Shown: positions 8,438 to 21,322 of the stretch, in pieces | Position numbering within the stretch: the stretch's first letter is position 1 | Layout: the number at the start of each line of letters is the position of its first letter | Source of the DNA: an uncultured Bacteroidales bacterium | GTDB taxonomy: Bacteria > Bacteroidota > Bacteroidia > Bacteroidales > UBA932 | Assembly (NCBI GenBank): GCA_947168525.1 | Contig: CAMVMG010000006.1 | Location: 33,419 to 97,418 of the forward strand | Length of the DNA: 64,000 nucleotides | Direction: 5' to 3' | Program-made: the position numbers and the translations under genes | The notes under the pieces: model-generated | What the model was told of the DNA's origin: nothing | What the model saw: the letters and a program-made list of their open reading frames with translations, nothing else | The model's database searches: none

Positions 8438-9958
8438 CTACAGCACGGTTATCACCGTCCGCAGGTAAGAAGTGCACTGCGGAGTACCATTGTCAGCCAC
8501 GGTTAGGACCAGGTGAATCTGGTCACCGGGGGCGGCATCGGCGGGGATGGTGACACGGGTGGCGGCCGTTGCGGGGCTGTCGATGGCTACATCACCTTGG
8601 AAGGCGCCGTACACCTTCCACTGGGCCCAGCCGCAGGTAAAGGCGTTGCCATCCGGGTCAGAGGCCGACGCCTTGATGCTGAGCGTCTGCCCGGGCTTGC
8701 CGGAGAGGGAGAGCGGCCCTGTGACCACCGGCTCATGGTTAGCCGAGGCAAAATCCGGAGCCACCGTCCAGGCCATGCGGGCGGCGAAGTTGTTTTGCAC
8801 GGCGGGGATGAAGTCCGGAAGCAGCGGTTCGCCTTGAGCGAAGAACGCGAACGGAGACGTATAGCCCATCTGTTTCTCCCTGTCGCTGAGTTCTTTCTGC
8901 CGTCCGGCCCAGCCACCCCAGCGTGGGTCTTCGAAAGCGCGGAGGCCGTTGCCAATCAAGTTCAGGAAGCAGGGCGTATCGCCCTCGCTGATAAAACTGT
9001 CCTTCTCGCCGGGAGCGGTCCACACATTGTATCCCATGCCGATTAGCTCTTCCCGGGTATAGCCGGACAGGCCGAAGTAGTCGGTCACATCGCCGGGAAC
9101 CATCTGCTTGCCGTCACCCCAGACGCGGTACATTTCGCCCAGAAGGCCTTTGGAAGAAATGTTCTCCCGGGTCCAGGTGGCACTGTAATACAGGGTGTCG
9201 GCCTTTCCGGCGACAGAGCGCGCTGCCCCATAGCCGATGGGAGTGATGTCGGCATTGATGATAATCGATTCCACATCGGGCCAGTTGGGCTGGATGTAGT
9301 CGCGGAAAGAGGTGTCCTGGGCTCCGGAGAGGCAGAGCTTGCACTTGGCGTTGACCTTGGCCTTGACGGCTTCCCATTCCGCCGTTCCGGCATACTGCTC
9401 TTCGATGCTTTTAAGAGCGCGGGCTATGGTGCTGGGACCGCCCCACACCTGCACAAATACCGGACGGGGATCGTCGTCCATCAGCACCTGCTTGATGAGG
9501 TCGGAGCCCGGGGTGTCTGCGGAAATGTCTGCCTCGAAGGTCACATTGCCCTCACGGATCACCGCTTTCAGGGAGGCGGGCGAAGGATAACCGGGATGAT
9601 GCTTCACCAGATAGGGATACACCTTCTCGTAGGCCTCCACATCCTCGTCGATGAAGCGCTCGCCCTCTTTCCAGCGCCAGGTAAGCTGCGGGCCCAGGCC
9701 CAGACGGGCGTACTCGCTGCCCGGCCGCATCTGCAGCGTTTGTCCGTCGCCTTTCCAGTGGACCTGGCTGCTGGCATAGATAAGCCCTTCCGTGTCGTAG
9801 TCAGTAGAGAACAGCAGGTAGCGGAGAAGGGAGTTGTGGTCATCCAGTTCCGGGTCACAGGTGACGATAATCCGGGGCTTGAGGGGCTGCGGCTGCTTCT
9901 CGGAGCAGCTGGATAGCACGACGGCAGCGAGGGCAATGAAGGAAAGGAAACGTTTCAT
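8438..9958 (-). CDS. DUF1593 / Sde182-type nucleoside hydrolase-like lipoprotein (paralog 2, last gene of operon)
   Basis: 506 residues with a lipoprotein signal (AAVVLSSCSEK). The metal-site motif is IIVTCDPELDDHNS, again D-x-E-x-D-D. Other family landmarks are GLGPQLTWRW, FVQVWGGPSTIARALKSI and GGWAGRQ, and the C-domain begins near NHEPVVTGPLSLSGKPGQTL. It is closest to paralog 3, sharing the GDGxxxQ...LGLGPQ segment, which suggests a tandem duplication. Its ATG overlaps the stop of paralog 3 (TAATG), so translation is probably coupled. Probably exported to a membrane surface; the enzymatic activity is unproven. Confidence 0.88.
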   Translation of the reverse strand: MKRFLSFIALAAVVLSSCSEKQPQPLKPRIIVTCDPELDDHNSLLRYLLFSTDYDTEGLIYASSQVHWKGDGQTLQMRPGSEYARLGLGPQLTWRWKEGERFIDEDVEAYEKVYPYLVKHHPGYPSPASLKAVIREGNVTFEADISADTPGSDLIKQVLMDDDPRPVFVQVWGGPSTIARALKSIEEQYAGTAEWEAVKAKVNAKCKLCLSGAQDTSFRDYIQPNWPDVESIIINADITPIGYGAARSVAGKADTLYYSATWTRENISSKGLLGEMYRVWGDGKQMVPGDVTDYFGLSGYTREELIGMGYNVWTAPGEKDSFISEGDTPCFLNLIGNGLRAFEDPRWGGWAGRQKELSDREKQMGYTSPFAFFAQGEPLLPDFIPAVQNNFAARMAWTVAPDFASANHEPVVTGPLSLSGKPGQTLSIKASASDPDGNAFTCGWAQWKVYGAFQGDVAIDSPATAATRVTIPADAAPGDQIHLVLTVADNGTPQCTSYLRTVITVL

Positions 9959-11580
9959 TATTGTACAGTTATAACAGTTCTAAGGTAATAAGTGAGCACA
10001 GGGTCGCCGTTATCCTGGGCCTGGAGCACCAGATGGATGGTGTCGCCGCTCTTGGCATCGGCAGGAACCGTAAAGGTGGTCTTGGCCTGTTCGGGGATGT
10101 CCACGGCGAGGATGGCATCATTGGTGAGCACATAGGTGCCTACCGGAAAGTACCACCATTTGAGCGTGAGCTGGTCTCCGTCCGGGTCGGAGGCCTTGGC
10201 GTTAATGGTCACTGTCTCGCCGGCCTTGGCCTTAAGGGTGAAGGGGCCGCTGAGCTGCGGATAGTGGTTGGCATCCTCGAACTTCGGGGTCACGGACCAC
10301 TTCATGCGGGCCGCCTCGGAGAGATTGCGCTCGGGAGCCATATTGGGGAAAGTATGGTCTTCGGGGCCGCCGCCGCGCATCATGGCCATCATAGCCGCCA
10401 TATACGGAGAAGCACCGAAAGTACCCGGGGCACCGGCAGGACGGTTCTGTGCATTCCGGGCACGGTCCGGACGTCCGCTCAGCTGGGCCAGATTGTTGCC
10501 CATATAGGCAGGATGGCCGCTCTGGGCAGGTCCCTTGGTAATGTCCCACCGACCCGTCCAGCCGCCCCAGGTGGGATCTTCCCAAGCCCGGAGGCCGTTG
10601 TCAATCAGCTGGTAGAAGCAGCCGCTGTCACCGTCGCCGTAAAGAGTTCCCTGGGGCTGTATATTGCTCCAGACATAGTAGCCCTCGGCCGTCATCTCCT
10701 CGCGGGTCTTGCCGGCAGAAGGGCCGATGAAGTCCGTCATGTCGCCGGGCACCATCTGTTTGCCGTCTCCCCACAGACGCACGCGGGCGCCGATGGGGCC
10801 GATGGTCATATACTTGGCCGTCCATTCCGGATCCGTCAGGGACGGGTTGCCGTGGTAGTTGCCCATGCGGGCGTTGGTGTTCTGGACCCAGATGCCTGGC
10901 CAGACAACGGCGATGTAGCTGTTATAGGCATTGTCCTGGTCGCCGGAAAGGTTCAAGACCACCTTTTCGTTCACTTTCTTCACAATAGCGTCCCATTCAG
11001 GCGTGCCTTTATACTCGTCCTCGATACTGCGGAGGGCCGCCGCGATGGAAGAACTGCCGCCCCAGGCCTGGATGAACAGGGGACCCGGCTTGTCGTCCAG
11101 GATGTTGGCCTTGATCAGGTTGGAGCCGTCGGTGTCGTAGGAATAGTCGCCCTCGAACACGCAGTTGCCCCATTTGGTCACGCTGCGGAGGTATTCCGGG
11201 GTGGGATACCGGCTGTCGTGCACCTTCAAGTTCTGGTAGCATTCCGCATAAGCGTCGATGATGTCGTCGATGAAACGCTCCTCGGGATTGAAGCGCCATG
11301 AGGTCTGCGGGCCCAGGCCCATGTTGTCGTACTCGCCACCCGGGATGAACTGGGTGGTACCCTTCCCGTCGCCCAGCCAGTGAAAACGGCTGCTGGTGTA
11401 CACCAGGCCGTCGATCTGGAAGTCTGTGGCGTGCAGCAGGAAACGGACCATGGAGTTGTTGTCGTCCAGTTCCGGGTCACAGGTGACGATGGTGCGGGGC
11501 GCCTGAAACACCCCGTCCTTAGGGGCGCTGTTACAGGCAACGGCGGCCAAGACCGCCAGGATCAGATATTTCGCTTTCAT
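9958..11580 (-). CDS. DUF1593 / Sde182-type nucleoside hydrolase-like lipoprotein (paralog 3)
   Basis: 540 residues. The ORF track starts at a TTG two codons upstream; ATG at 11580 gives the lipoprotein signal LAVLAAVACNS. The motif TIVTCDPELDDNNSM matches the acidic site of the family, followed by MGLGPQTSWRF, YPTPEYLRSVTKWGN and FIQAWGGSSSIAAAL. It has a roughly 45-residue insertion rich in G, P, M, R and A (around residues 370-420, for example ARNAQNRPAGAPGTFGA) that the other paralogs lack. The C-terminal Ig-like domain ends in YYLRTVITVQ. It overlaps paralog 2 by one base and follows an esterase gene by 18 bases. Confidence 0.88.
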   Translation of the reverse strand: MKAKYLILAVLAAVACNSAPKDGVFQAPRTIVTCDPELDDNNSMVRFLLHATDFQIDGLVYTSSRFHWLGDGKGTTQFIPGGEYDNMGLGPQTSWRFNPEERFIDDIIDAYAECYQNLKVHDSRYPTPEYLRSVTKWGNCVFEGDYSYDTDGSNLIKANILDDKPGPLFIQAWGGSSSIAAALRSIEDEYKGTPEWDAIVKKVNEKVVLNLSGDQDNAYNSYIAVVWPGIWVQNTNARMGNYHGNPSLTDPEWTAKYMTIGPIGARVRLWGDGKQMVPGDMTDFIGPSAGKTREEMTAEGYYVWSNIQPQGTLYGDGDSGCFYQLIDNGLRAWEDPTWGGWTGRWDITKGPAQSGHPAYMGNNLAQLSGRPDRARNAQNRPAGAPGTFGASPYMAAMMAMMRGGGPEDHTFPNMAPERNLSEAARMKWSVTPKFEDANHYPQLSGPFTLKAKAGETVTINAKASDPDGDQLTLKWWYFPVGTYVLTNDAILAVDIPEQAKTTFTVPADAKSGDTIHLVLQAQDNGDPVLTYYLRTVITVQ

Positions 11581-11598
11581 ATCCAAAGATACACATTT

Positions 11599-15531
<3,933 letters not shown>

Positions 15532-15547
15532 CTATGTAGAAAGGAAA

Positions 15548-15583
15548 CCTGCCCAGTGCCCTTTGTGGAAGGCGCCGGGCAGG
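15548..15583 (-). terminator. Intercistronic hairpin between susD and the first esterase
   Basis: On the minus strand CCTGCCC...GGGCAGG forms a GC-rich stem extended by further pairs and is followed by TTTCCTTTC, a weak U-rich tract. It would partly end transcription after susD or protect the susCD message, so that receptor genes are made in excess over the enzymes. Confidence 0.6.
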
Positions 15584-15605
15584 AAAATAAGAATGGAAAA
15601 AAATG

Positions 15606-17162
15606 TTACCAGCCAGGGTTCTGGACGATGTTCGGATTCACGGCGACTTCGGTGGCCGGGAAAGGAAGATATTCATGCTTGCCAGCCTTCCAGCCGCACT
15701 TGTCGGCGGAGTTCTGCTGGGTCCATTTCACGGTGTAGGTACCGTCGCCGTTGACCACCAGGGTAGGATATTGCTGGCCCTTGGTACCGAGTTTGGCCGC
15801 AGCATCGCCCCAACGGACAAGGTCCTGATAGCGGACGCCCTCACCGAAGAGTTCCAGACGCTTTTCGATCTTGATGTCATCCATGGTGACAGAGCCCTTG
15901 GAAGGAAGCTGGGCACGGGTGCGCACCTGGTTCACATACTCGGCTGCCTTGCCGGCATTGCCGTTCTGCAGCTGGGCCTCAGCGGCCAGCAGGAGCACCT
16001 CGGCGTAACGCATCACGCGGCGTGCGGGAGCATAGAAGTAACCAATCATGTTGCTCTTGAGCACGCGGAACTTGTAATTCCAGTAACCTTCGCAGTCATT
16101 CTGGTCCATCACGGGAGTGGCGCCGTAACTGATCAGGTCGTCCACCGTCATGATGGAGTTCTTAAGACGGTAACCGTCCACTCCTTCCTCAGCCACGAAT
16201 GCCTTGTAGATATCGCCGGTAGGAAGCAGGAACCCCCAGGTATTGGTAGGACCGTACCAGCTGCCCGTGTAGCTGAAACGCTCGGCACGGAGACCCATTG
16301 AAACCCAGTTCATGTTGTTGTTGGCACCGGAATTGGTGTTATCGTTCAGGTAGTGGATTTCAAAGAGGGATTCCTCGGAAATGGTGGCCTGCGGCGTACC
16401 GATAGTGCTGAAATCGGCCTGGAGGGCATATTTTCCGGAGTTGATTACGTTGTCCAGCATAGAGGCGGCTTCGCTATACTTCTTCTGGAAGAGGTAGGAC
16501 TTGCCCAATAGGGCCTGGGCATACTGCTTGGTGATGCGGAAGGTCTTGTCGTTCACTCCCGACTTTTCGGTCAGGGCGCCGCTGTCAATGGCATCTTTAA
16601 GGTCGCTCTCAATCAAGGACCACAGTTCCTCCACGGTGGAGTTCGGAGTCAGGTACTCGTCATCGGAAAGGAGGTGGTCTACCTTGGGAGCGGGGCCCCA
16701 CATGGTCACCAGTTCGAAGTAGGCCCATGCACGGAACACCTTGGCCTCGGCCACAGCACGCTTCATTACAGCGCTTTCGCCGGTCACCTTTTCAATCACC
16801 ACATTGCTGTTGTAAATCAGCTTATACAGGTTTTCGTAAATGGTTTTAATATAACTGATATCCGAGCTGAACGTAAAGTCGTTTATCTGATAGGCGCCGG
16901 CCGTATGCGCTTCGCCTGCGTTATAGTTGTCATCGCTCAGGTATTCCTTAATCATCCACCAGCAGTTGAAGATGGCCTGGTCAAGCGTACGGAGCGACGT
17001 ATAGCACATGGTGACGCCTTCCTCAGCCTCTGCGTCGGTCTGGTAATAGGAATCGATGGACGAAACACTATGCTGCGGGATATCCAGGCGGCTGCTGCAG
17101 GAGCCCAATACAAAAAGACCTGCAGCAAGAGCAATTCCGGAAATGATATATTTAGTTTTCAT
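15606..17162 (-). CDS. SusD/RagB-like surface glycan-binding lipoprotein
   Basis: 518 residues with lipobox FVLGSCSSR. The N-terminal SusD-like segment (SSIDSYYQTDAEAEEG) is followed by tetratricopeptide-like helices and the C-terminal RagB motif region: MRYAEVLLLAAEAQLQNG, AAEYVNQVRTRAQLP, EKRLELFGEGVRYQDLVRWG and the final PATEVAVNPNIVQNPGW. It is a surface lipoprotein that caps the SusC barrel and binds the ligand. It lies 22 bases after susC. No SusE/F-type extra binding protein follows, which hints at a small or simple ligand. Confidence 0.97.
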   Translation of the reverse strand: MKTKYIISGIALAAGLFVLGSCSSRLDIPQHSVSSIDSYYQTDAEAEEGVTMCYTSLRTLDQAIFNCWWMIKEYLSDDNYNAGEAHTAGAYQINDFTFSSDISYIKTIYENLYKLIYNSNVVIEKVTGESAVMKRAVAEAKVFRAWAYFELVTMWGPAPKVDHLLSDDEYLTPNSTVEELWSLIESDLKDAIDSGALTEKSGVNDKTFRITKQYAQALLGKSYLFQKKYSEAASMLDNVINSGKYALQADFSTIGTPQATISEESLFEIHYLNDNTNSGANNNMNWVSMGLRAERFSYTGSWYGPTNTWGFLLPTGDIYKAFVAEEGVDGYRLKNSIMTVDDLISYGATPVMDQNDCEGYWNYKFRVLKSNMIGYFYAPARRVMRYAEVLLLAAEAQLQNGNAGKAAEYVNQVRTRAQLPSKGSVTMDDIKIEKRLELFGEGVRYQDLVRWGDAAAKLGTKGQQYPTLVVNGDGTYTVKWTQQNSADKCGWKAGKHEYLPFPATEVAVNPNIVQNPGW

Positions 17163-17184
17163 ATCGTAGTTGCAGTATTAGAGT

Positions 17185-20100
17185 TTAGAAAGTGATGTTG
17201 AAACCGAAGACCATCTTCTTGGTAGTCGGATACTGTCCGTAGTCCAGGCCCAGACCGTTGCCGGCCATGGATACCTCGGGATCAAAGCCGGGATACTTGG
17301 TGAAGAGGAACCAGTCGTCCAGCGACATATACACGCGGAGATTGGAAAGCTTGATCTTCTGGATCAGGTTCTTGGGCAGGGAATAACCCAGCTGAATCTG
17401 CTTGATCTTGAAATAGGAGCCGTCGAACACCAGGGCGGAGGACTGGCAGTACTCGTTGTAGTTGTGGCCGTTGAGCATGCCGGCGCCGGGATAGGAAGCA
17501 TTGGTGTTGGACGGGGTCCAGCGATTGTCGTAAAAGTACTTCAGGGTGTTGGCCTGGTTACGGGTAGCACGAGGGACTGCATAGTTGATTTCATTTCCGG
17601 AGGCGCCGCTGGCAAAGACCACCAGGTCAAGACCCTTCCAGCCCATGGTGAGGGTAACGCCATAGGTGATATCTGGAATACCGGAACCGATCATCACCTT
17701 GTCGTCATCGTTGATGACACCGTCGTTGTTCTGGTCCTTGAAGGTAGGATAACCGGTGGTCTTGTCCGGGCCGGTGTATTCGTAACCGCGCATGTACCAG
17801 ATGGGATAGCCCTTCTCGAAGTAGGTGGTGACACCGGCGCCACCGGATGTACCGGCCACGCGGGTAAGGGTTTCATAGACATAAGTCACCTCGTTCTTGA
17901 GGGTGGAGAGGTTGCCGTTGATACCATAGTTGAAGTCGCCGATATGGTCGTGCCAGCCAAGGTCGAACTCGAAGCCCTGGTTCACCACGTTACCGGCATT
18001 CAGCGGAGAAAGGGTGTTGCCCACGGAAGCGGAGCCGACAGGGTTGGTCATGATAAGGTCTTTGGTCTGCTTCTTGTACCAGTCCATGCCGAAGGTGAGG
18101 CGGTCTTGGAACATACGGAGGTCGAAGCCGAAGTCGAGCTGCTCGGAGGTCTCCCACTTCAAGTTGTAGTTACCTGTGGAAGACGGGTGGGAACCCACCT
18201 GATAGGAAACACCCGTCGCGGCCATCGGATACTGTACGTTAGAAGCGATGGTAGAGGCATACATATAGTTGCCCAGGCCGGCGATGGAACCATTCTGGCC
18301 CCAGCTGGCGCGCAGTTTCAGATGGCTGATGGCATTGTTCAGACCCAGGTTCTTGAAGAAATTCTCACGGGAGATGGTCCAACCGGCGGAAACGGCCGGG
18401 AAGTAGCCCCAGCGCTTGTTCAGCGGGAGGATGGAAAGGTCGGCTGCATCGGCACGCAGAGAAACCTGCAGGAAATACTTGTTGTCGAAGTCATAAGAGA
18501 CACGGCCGAAGTAAGAGAGATCGCTGCGGTAGATTTTCTCACCGCCGGAAACTGTACGGGTGGCCGTACCGGTCTGGTTGGAGAAATACGCATAGTTGCG
18601 GTCCAGTTTGCTGATACCCAGATTGGTGGGGCCGGTGCCGGCAATCTGGCCGGTGACGCCGAAAGTCTCACGCTGGGAGAAGGACATACCTGCCATGGCG
18701 GTCAGATGGTGCTTCAGGGCAAAGGTAGCCACGTAGTTTGCGAAGTTCTCCCACTGATAGTAGAGGTTGTTGTTGTTGGTAGCCTGGATGGTCACATAGT
18801 CGGAAGCCGTATCGGTATTCACCATGTGGGGCCACTGGAGATTGTAGGTAGCACGGTTGTTATAGTCGTAACCGATGCGGGAAGTAAAGGTGAGACCCTT
18901 GAGGATATTGAAGTCCAAAGCAGTGGAACCGTGCAGGTTCACGCCGTCACTGGCCTGCTGGTAACCGTCCCGCATGATGTACGGGTTGATGTTGTTGGAC
19001 TCCTGGAAAACGGACATGGAATAATAGTCGCCGTTCTCATCGGTGAGGAAGAGGTGTCCTTGGTCTACGATGTTCTGGATAGGGAGAGGGAGCTGGTCCT
19101 TTTTGTAAATAACCGGGGTGAGCGGGTCCATCTGAAGGACGGAGGAAAGCATGGAATACATGCCGCCTTCCCGTACGCGGGTAGCCTCGGAGCGTGCGAA
19201 ACTGTTGTTGGTGGAGAACTTGAGCCAGTCAAAGATCTTGTAGTCGGCATTGAGGGTGGCAGAAAGGCGCTGATGTCTGTCCTGGTTGCCGATGATGGGA
19301 CCGTCGTTGTCCAGATAGGAAACGGAAGCAAACAGGGAACCGTTGTTGTTGGCACCGGCGAAGCTTACGTTGTGGCGGGCCTGGTAGCCGTTTTCGAAAG
19401 CGACATTTGCCCAGTTGGTATCGGTACCGTTGTAAGGGCTGTTGGTGTAATAATCACGGATTCGGCCTTCATCAACCACTCCGCCTTCTGTGGAAACCCA
19501 GTTGATATATTCCTTGGCATTGAGCACCTGGGGAATGTTGTTCACTTGGTTTAGGGAGTACTGGAAGTCATAGGAGATGCGACGCACGCCTTTGTCGGCC
19601 TTCTTAGTGGTGATGAGCACCACGCCATTGCCGGCCTGGGCACCATAGATGGCGGCGGAGGCCGCATCCTTCAGCACTTCAATGGACTGGATGTCGTTCG
19701 GGTCGATCTGGGACACGCTGGAAGAATTGGTGCGCAGGCCGTCCACGACATACAGCGGAGTGGAATCCGAATTGGAGGAGAAACCACGCACGCGGATGGA
19801 AGTCTCGGCACCCGGAGCACCGGAAGTAGTGATGATCTGGACACCGGCGGTCTTGCCCTGCAGACCATTGTCGACCGTGGTGATGGAACGGTTCATGAGG
19901 TCTTCGGACTTGACCTGGGAGATGGAACCGGTGACATCGCTCTTGCGCTGTACGCCGTAACCGATGACTACCGTCTCCTCAAGCAGGTTGGTGTCGGTTT
20001 CCATGTTCACGTCGATGGTAGCCTTGTTGGCCGGGAACACCTGGGTGGCATAGCCTACGAAGGTGTATTCGATGTTTGCGCCACGGGGCACTGTGACGGT

Positions 20101-20280
20101 ATATTTGCCGTCCAGGTCCGTGGTTGTACCGTTGGTGGTGCCCTGCTGGACAACACCCACGCCGAACATAGGTACGCCCTGTTCGTCCAGGACTGTACCG
20201 GAGACCGTGATGGTATTCTGGGCGAAGGCGATGCCCACGCCCAGAACCATCATCAGTACGAATGACAGGATTCGTTTCAT
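17185..20280 (-). CDS. SusC/RagA-like TonB-dependent outer-membrane transporter
   Basis: 1031 residues, complete. Signal peptide (MMVLGVGIAFAQ), carboxypeptidase-like domain (VSGTVLDEQGVPMFGVGV), the EETVVIGYGVQRKSDVTGSI box, plug (IRVRGFSSNSDSTPLYVVDG, VLKDAASAAIYGAQAGNGVV) and a barrel ending in an aromatic residue (MVFGFNITF), as outer-membrane proteins do. It imports the SusD-bound ligand using TonB. It follows the inner-membrane permease gene by 54 bases and precedes susD by 22, so it appears to be transcribed with the sugar-catabolism genes rather than from its own promoter. Confidence 0.97.
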   Translation of the reverse strand: MKRILSFVLMMVLGVGIAFAQNTITVSGTVLDEQGVPMFGVGVVQQGTTNGTTTDLDGKYTVTVPRGANIEYTFVGYATQVFPANKATIDVNMETDTNLLEETVVIGYGVQRKSDVTGSISQVKSEDLMNRSITTVDNGLQGKTAGVQIITTSGAPGAETSIRVRGFSSNSDSTPLYVVDGLRTNSSSVSQIDPNDIQSIEVLKDAASAAIYGAQAGNGVVLITTKKADKGVRRISYDFQYSLNQVNNIPQVLNAKEYINWVSTEGGVVDEGRIRDYYTNSPYNGTDTNWANVAFENGYQARHNVSFAGANNNGSLFASVSYLDNDGPIIGNQDRHQRLSATLNADYKIFDWLKFSTNNSFARSEATRVREGGMYSMLSSVLQMDPLTPVIYKKDQLPLPIQNIVDQGHLFLTDENGDYYSMSVFQESNNINPYIMRDGYQQASDGVNLHGSTALDFNILKGLTFTSRIGYDYNNRATYNLQWPHMVNTDTASDYVTIQATNNNNLYYQWENFANYVATFALKHHLTAMAGMSFSQRETFGVTGQIAGTGPTNLGISKLDRNYAYFSNQTGTATRTVSGGEKIYRSDLSYFGRVSYDFDNKYFLQVSLRADAADLSILPLNKRWGYFPAVSAGWTISRENFFKNLGLNNAISHLKLRASWGQNGSIAGLGNYMYASTIASNVQYPMAATGVSYQVGSHPSSTGNYNLKWETSEQLDFGFDLRMFQDRLTFGMDWYKKQTKDLIMTNPVGSASVGNTLSPLNAGNVVNQGFEFDLGWHDHIGDFNYGINGNLSTLKNEVTYVYETLTRVAGTSGGAGVTTYFEKGYPIWYMRGYEYTGPDKTTGYPTFKDQNNDGVINDDDKVMIGSGIPDITYGVTLTMGWKGLDLVVFASGASGNEINYAVPRATRNQANTLKYFYDNRWTPSNTNASYPGAGMLNGHNYNEYCQSSALVFDGSYFKIKQIQLGYSLPKNLIQKIKLSNLRVYMSLDDWFLFTKYPGFDPEVSMAGNGLGLDYGQYPTTKKMVFGFNITF

Positions 20281-20334
20281 TTGGTTAGATGTTTTAATAG
20301 TATTGGATTGGTTTGGTAATTTGTTCTTGGTTGG

Positions 20335-21309
20335 TTAGTTGGAAGCGGCGATAATCACCAGCGCGGCCAGGAAGCACAGGAACATGGCATAGACGAACTT
20401 CATGGTTCCCTTGGGGGCCTCCCTGAACTCTCGCCAGATCAAGACGCCCCAGATCATGGCGATCAGCGGGGAGGCGTTGGACAACGCGTAGGAGACCGCC
20501 TTGTTCACGGGCGCCTGGGCGCTCATGAAGCTGATCACCATACCGCTCATCCAGATAAAGCCGCCCAGCATGCCGATCAGGTGAGTCTTGGCGTCACCCT
20601 TGGTAAAATAATCCTTGATGGTGGTCTTGCCTTCCACCGAGTGGTTCATGGCCACCGGGCAGAGGAACAGGGTGCTCACCAACACGGCTACGGCGAAGAA
20701 GAACACGCTCTGATATGGAGACAGGGTACCCACACCGCCGAAGGAAGGGGCTGTGCCCTTCACTACCAGGCCGAAGAAGAAGGCGAAGCCGATACCGGAG
20801 ATGAGGGCGAAGATGATGCCCGCCTTGGGGCTCTTCTTTTTCTTGCCTGCCAGTTTGCTGTAGGATATACCGCACAGCACCATGGCCAGTACAGCCAGCA
20901 CGACACCGATCCAGAGCATGGCTTTGTTGCCGGTGAAACCGGAACTGAAGTAGTTGAAGATGATACCGCCAACCCAGCCCAGACCGCCGCCGATGGGAAA
21001 ACCCACGGACATGCCGGCCACGCCGATGGAAGCTGTCAGGAAAATATTGGCTGTATTCCAGATGAGACCGCCGAGGAGGGGCCATATCACACTCTGCCAG
21101 TTAAGATTCTCGAACAAGTGGCCACCATTGAAAAGCAGCAGGCCCAGCACGGCCGTGAGGAAGAAGCCGGCGATGTAGTCCCAGTAGAAGAGGAACGATT
21201 TCCATTCCTTCTTCTGGACCAGTTTCTGGGTGTTAGCCCAGGAGCCCCAGCAGATGCAGCAGTAGATGCAGCATACCATCGCCAGGGTGACGTTCGTTAC
21301 AAGTACCAT
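20335..21309 (-). CDS. Ureide-permease-like / DMT-superfamily sugar permease
   Basis: 324 residues with about ten hydrophobic membrane segments. The N-terminal CICWGSWANTQKL and FYWDYIAGFFL, and the later GGLIWNTANIFL and GMSVGFPIGGGLG, are typical of Bacteroidota permeases annotated as ureide-permease, GRP or multidrug DMT type, members of which serve ribose and nucleoside scavenging loci. By context it should carry the released monosaccharide across the inner membrane before the isomerase and kinase act. It is not a classical RhaT. The family is fairly sure, the substrate is inferred from neighbours. Confidence 0.8.
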   Translation of the reverse strand: MVLVTNVTLAMVCCIYCCICWGSWANTQKLVQKKEWKSFLFYWDYIAGFFLTAVLGLLLFNGGHLFENLNWQSVIWPLLGGLIWNTANIFLTASIGVAGMSVGFPIGGGLGWVGGIIFNYFSSGFTGNKAMLWIGVVLAVLAMVLCGISYSKLAGKKKKSPKAGIIFALISGIGFAFFFGLVVKGTAPSFGGVGTLSPYQSVFFFAVAVLVSTLFLCPVAMNHSVEGKTTIKDYFTKGDAKTHLIGMLGGFIWMSGMVISFMSAQAPVNKAVSYALSNASPLIAMIWGVLIWREFREAPKGTMKFVYAMFLCFLAALVIIAASN

Positions 21310-21322
21310 GGTTCGCTAAAAA

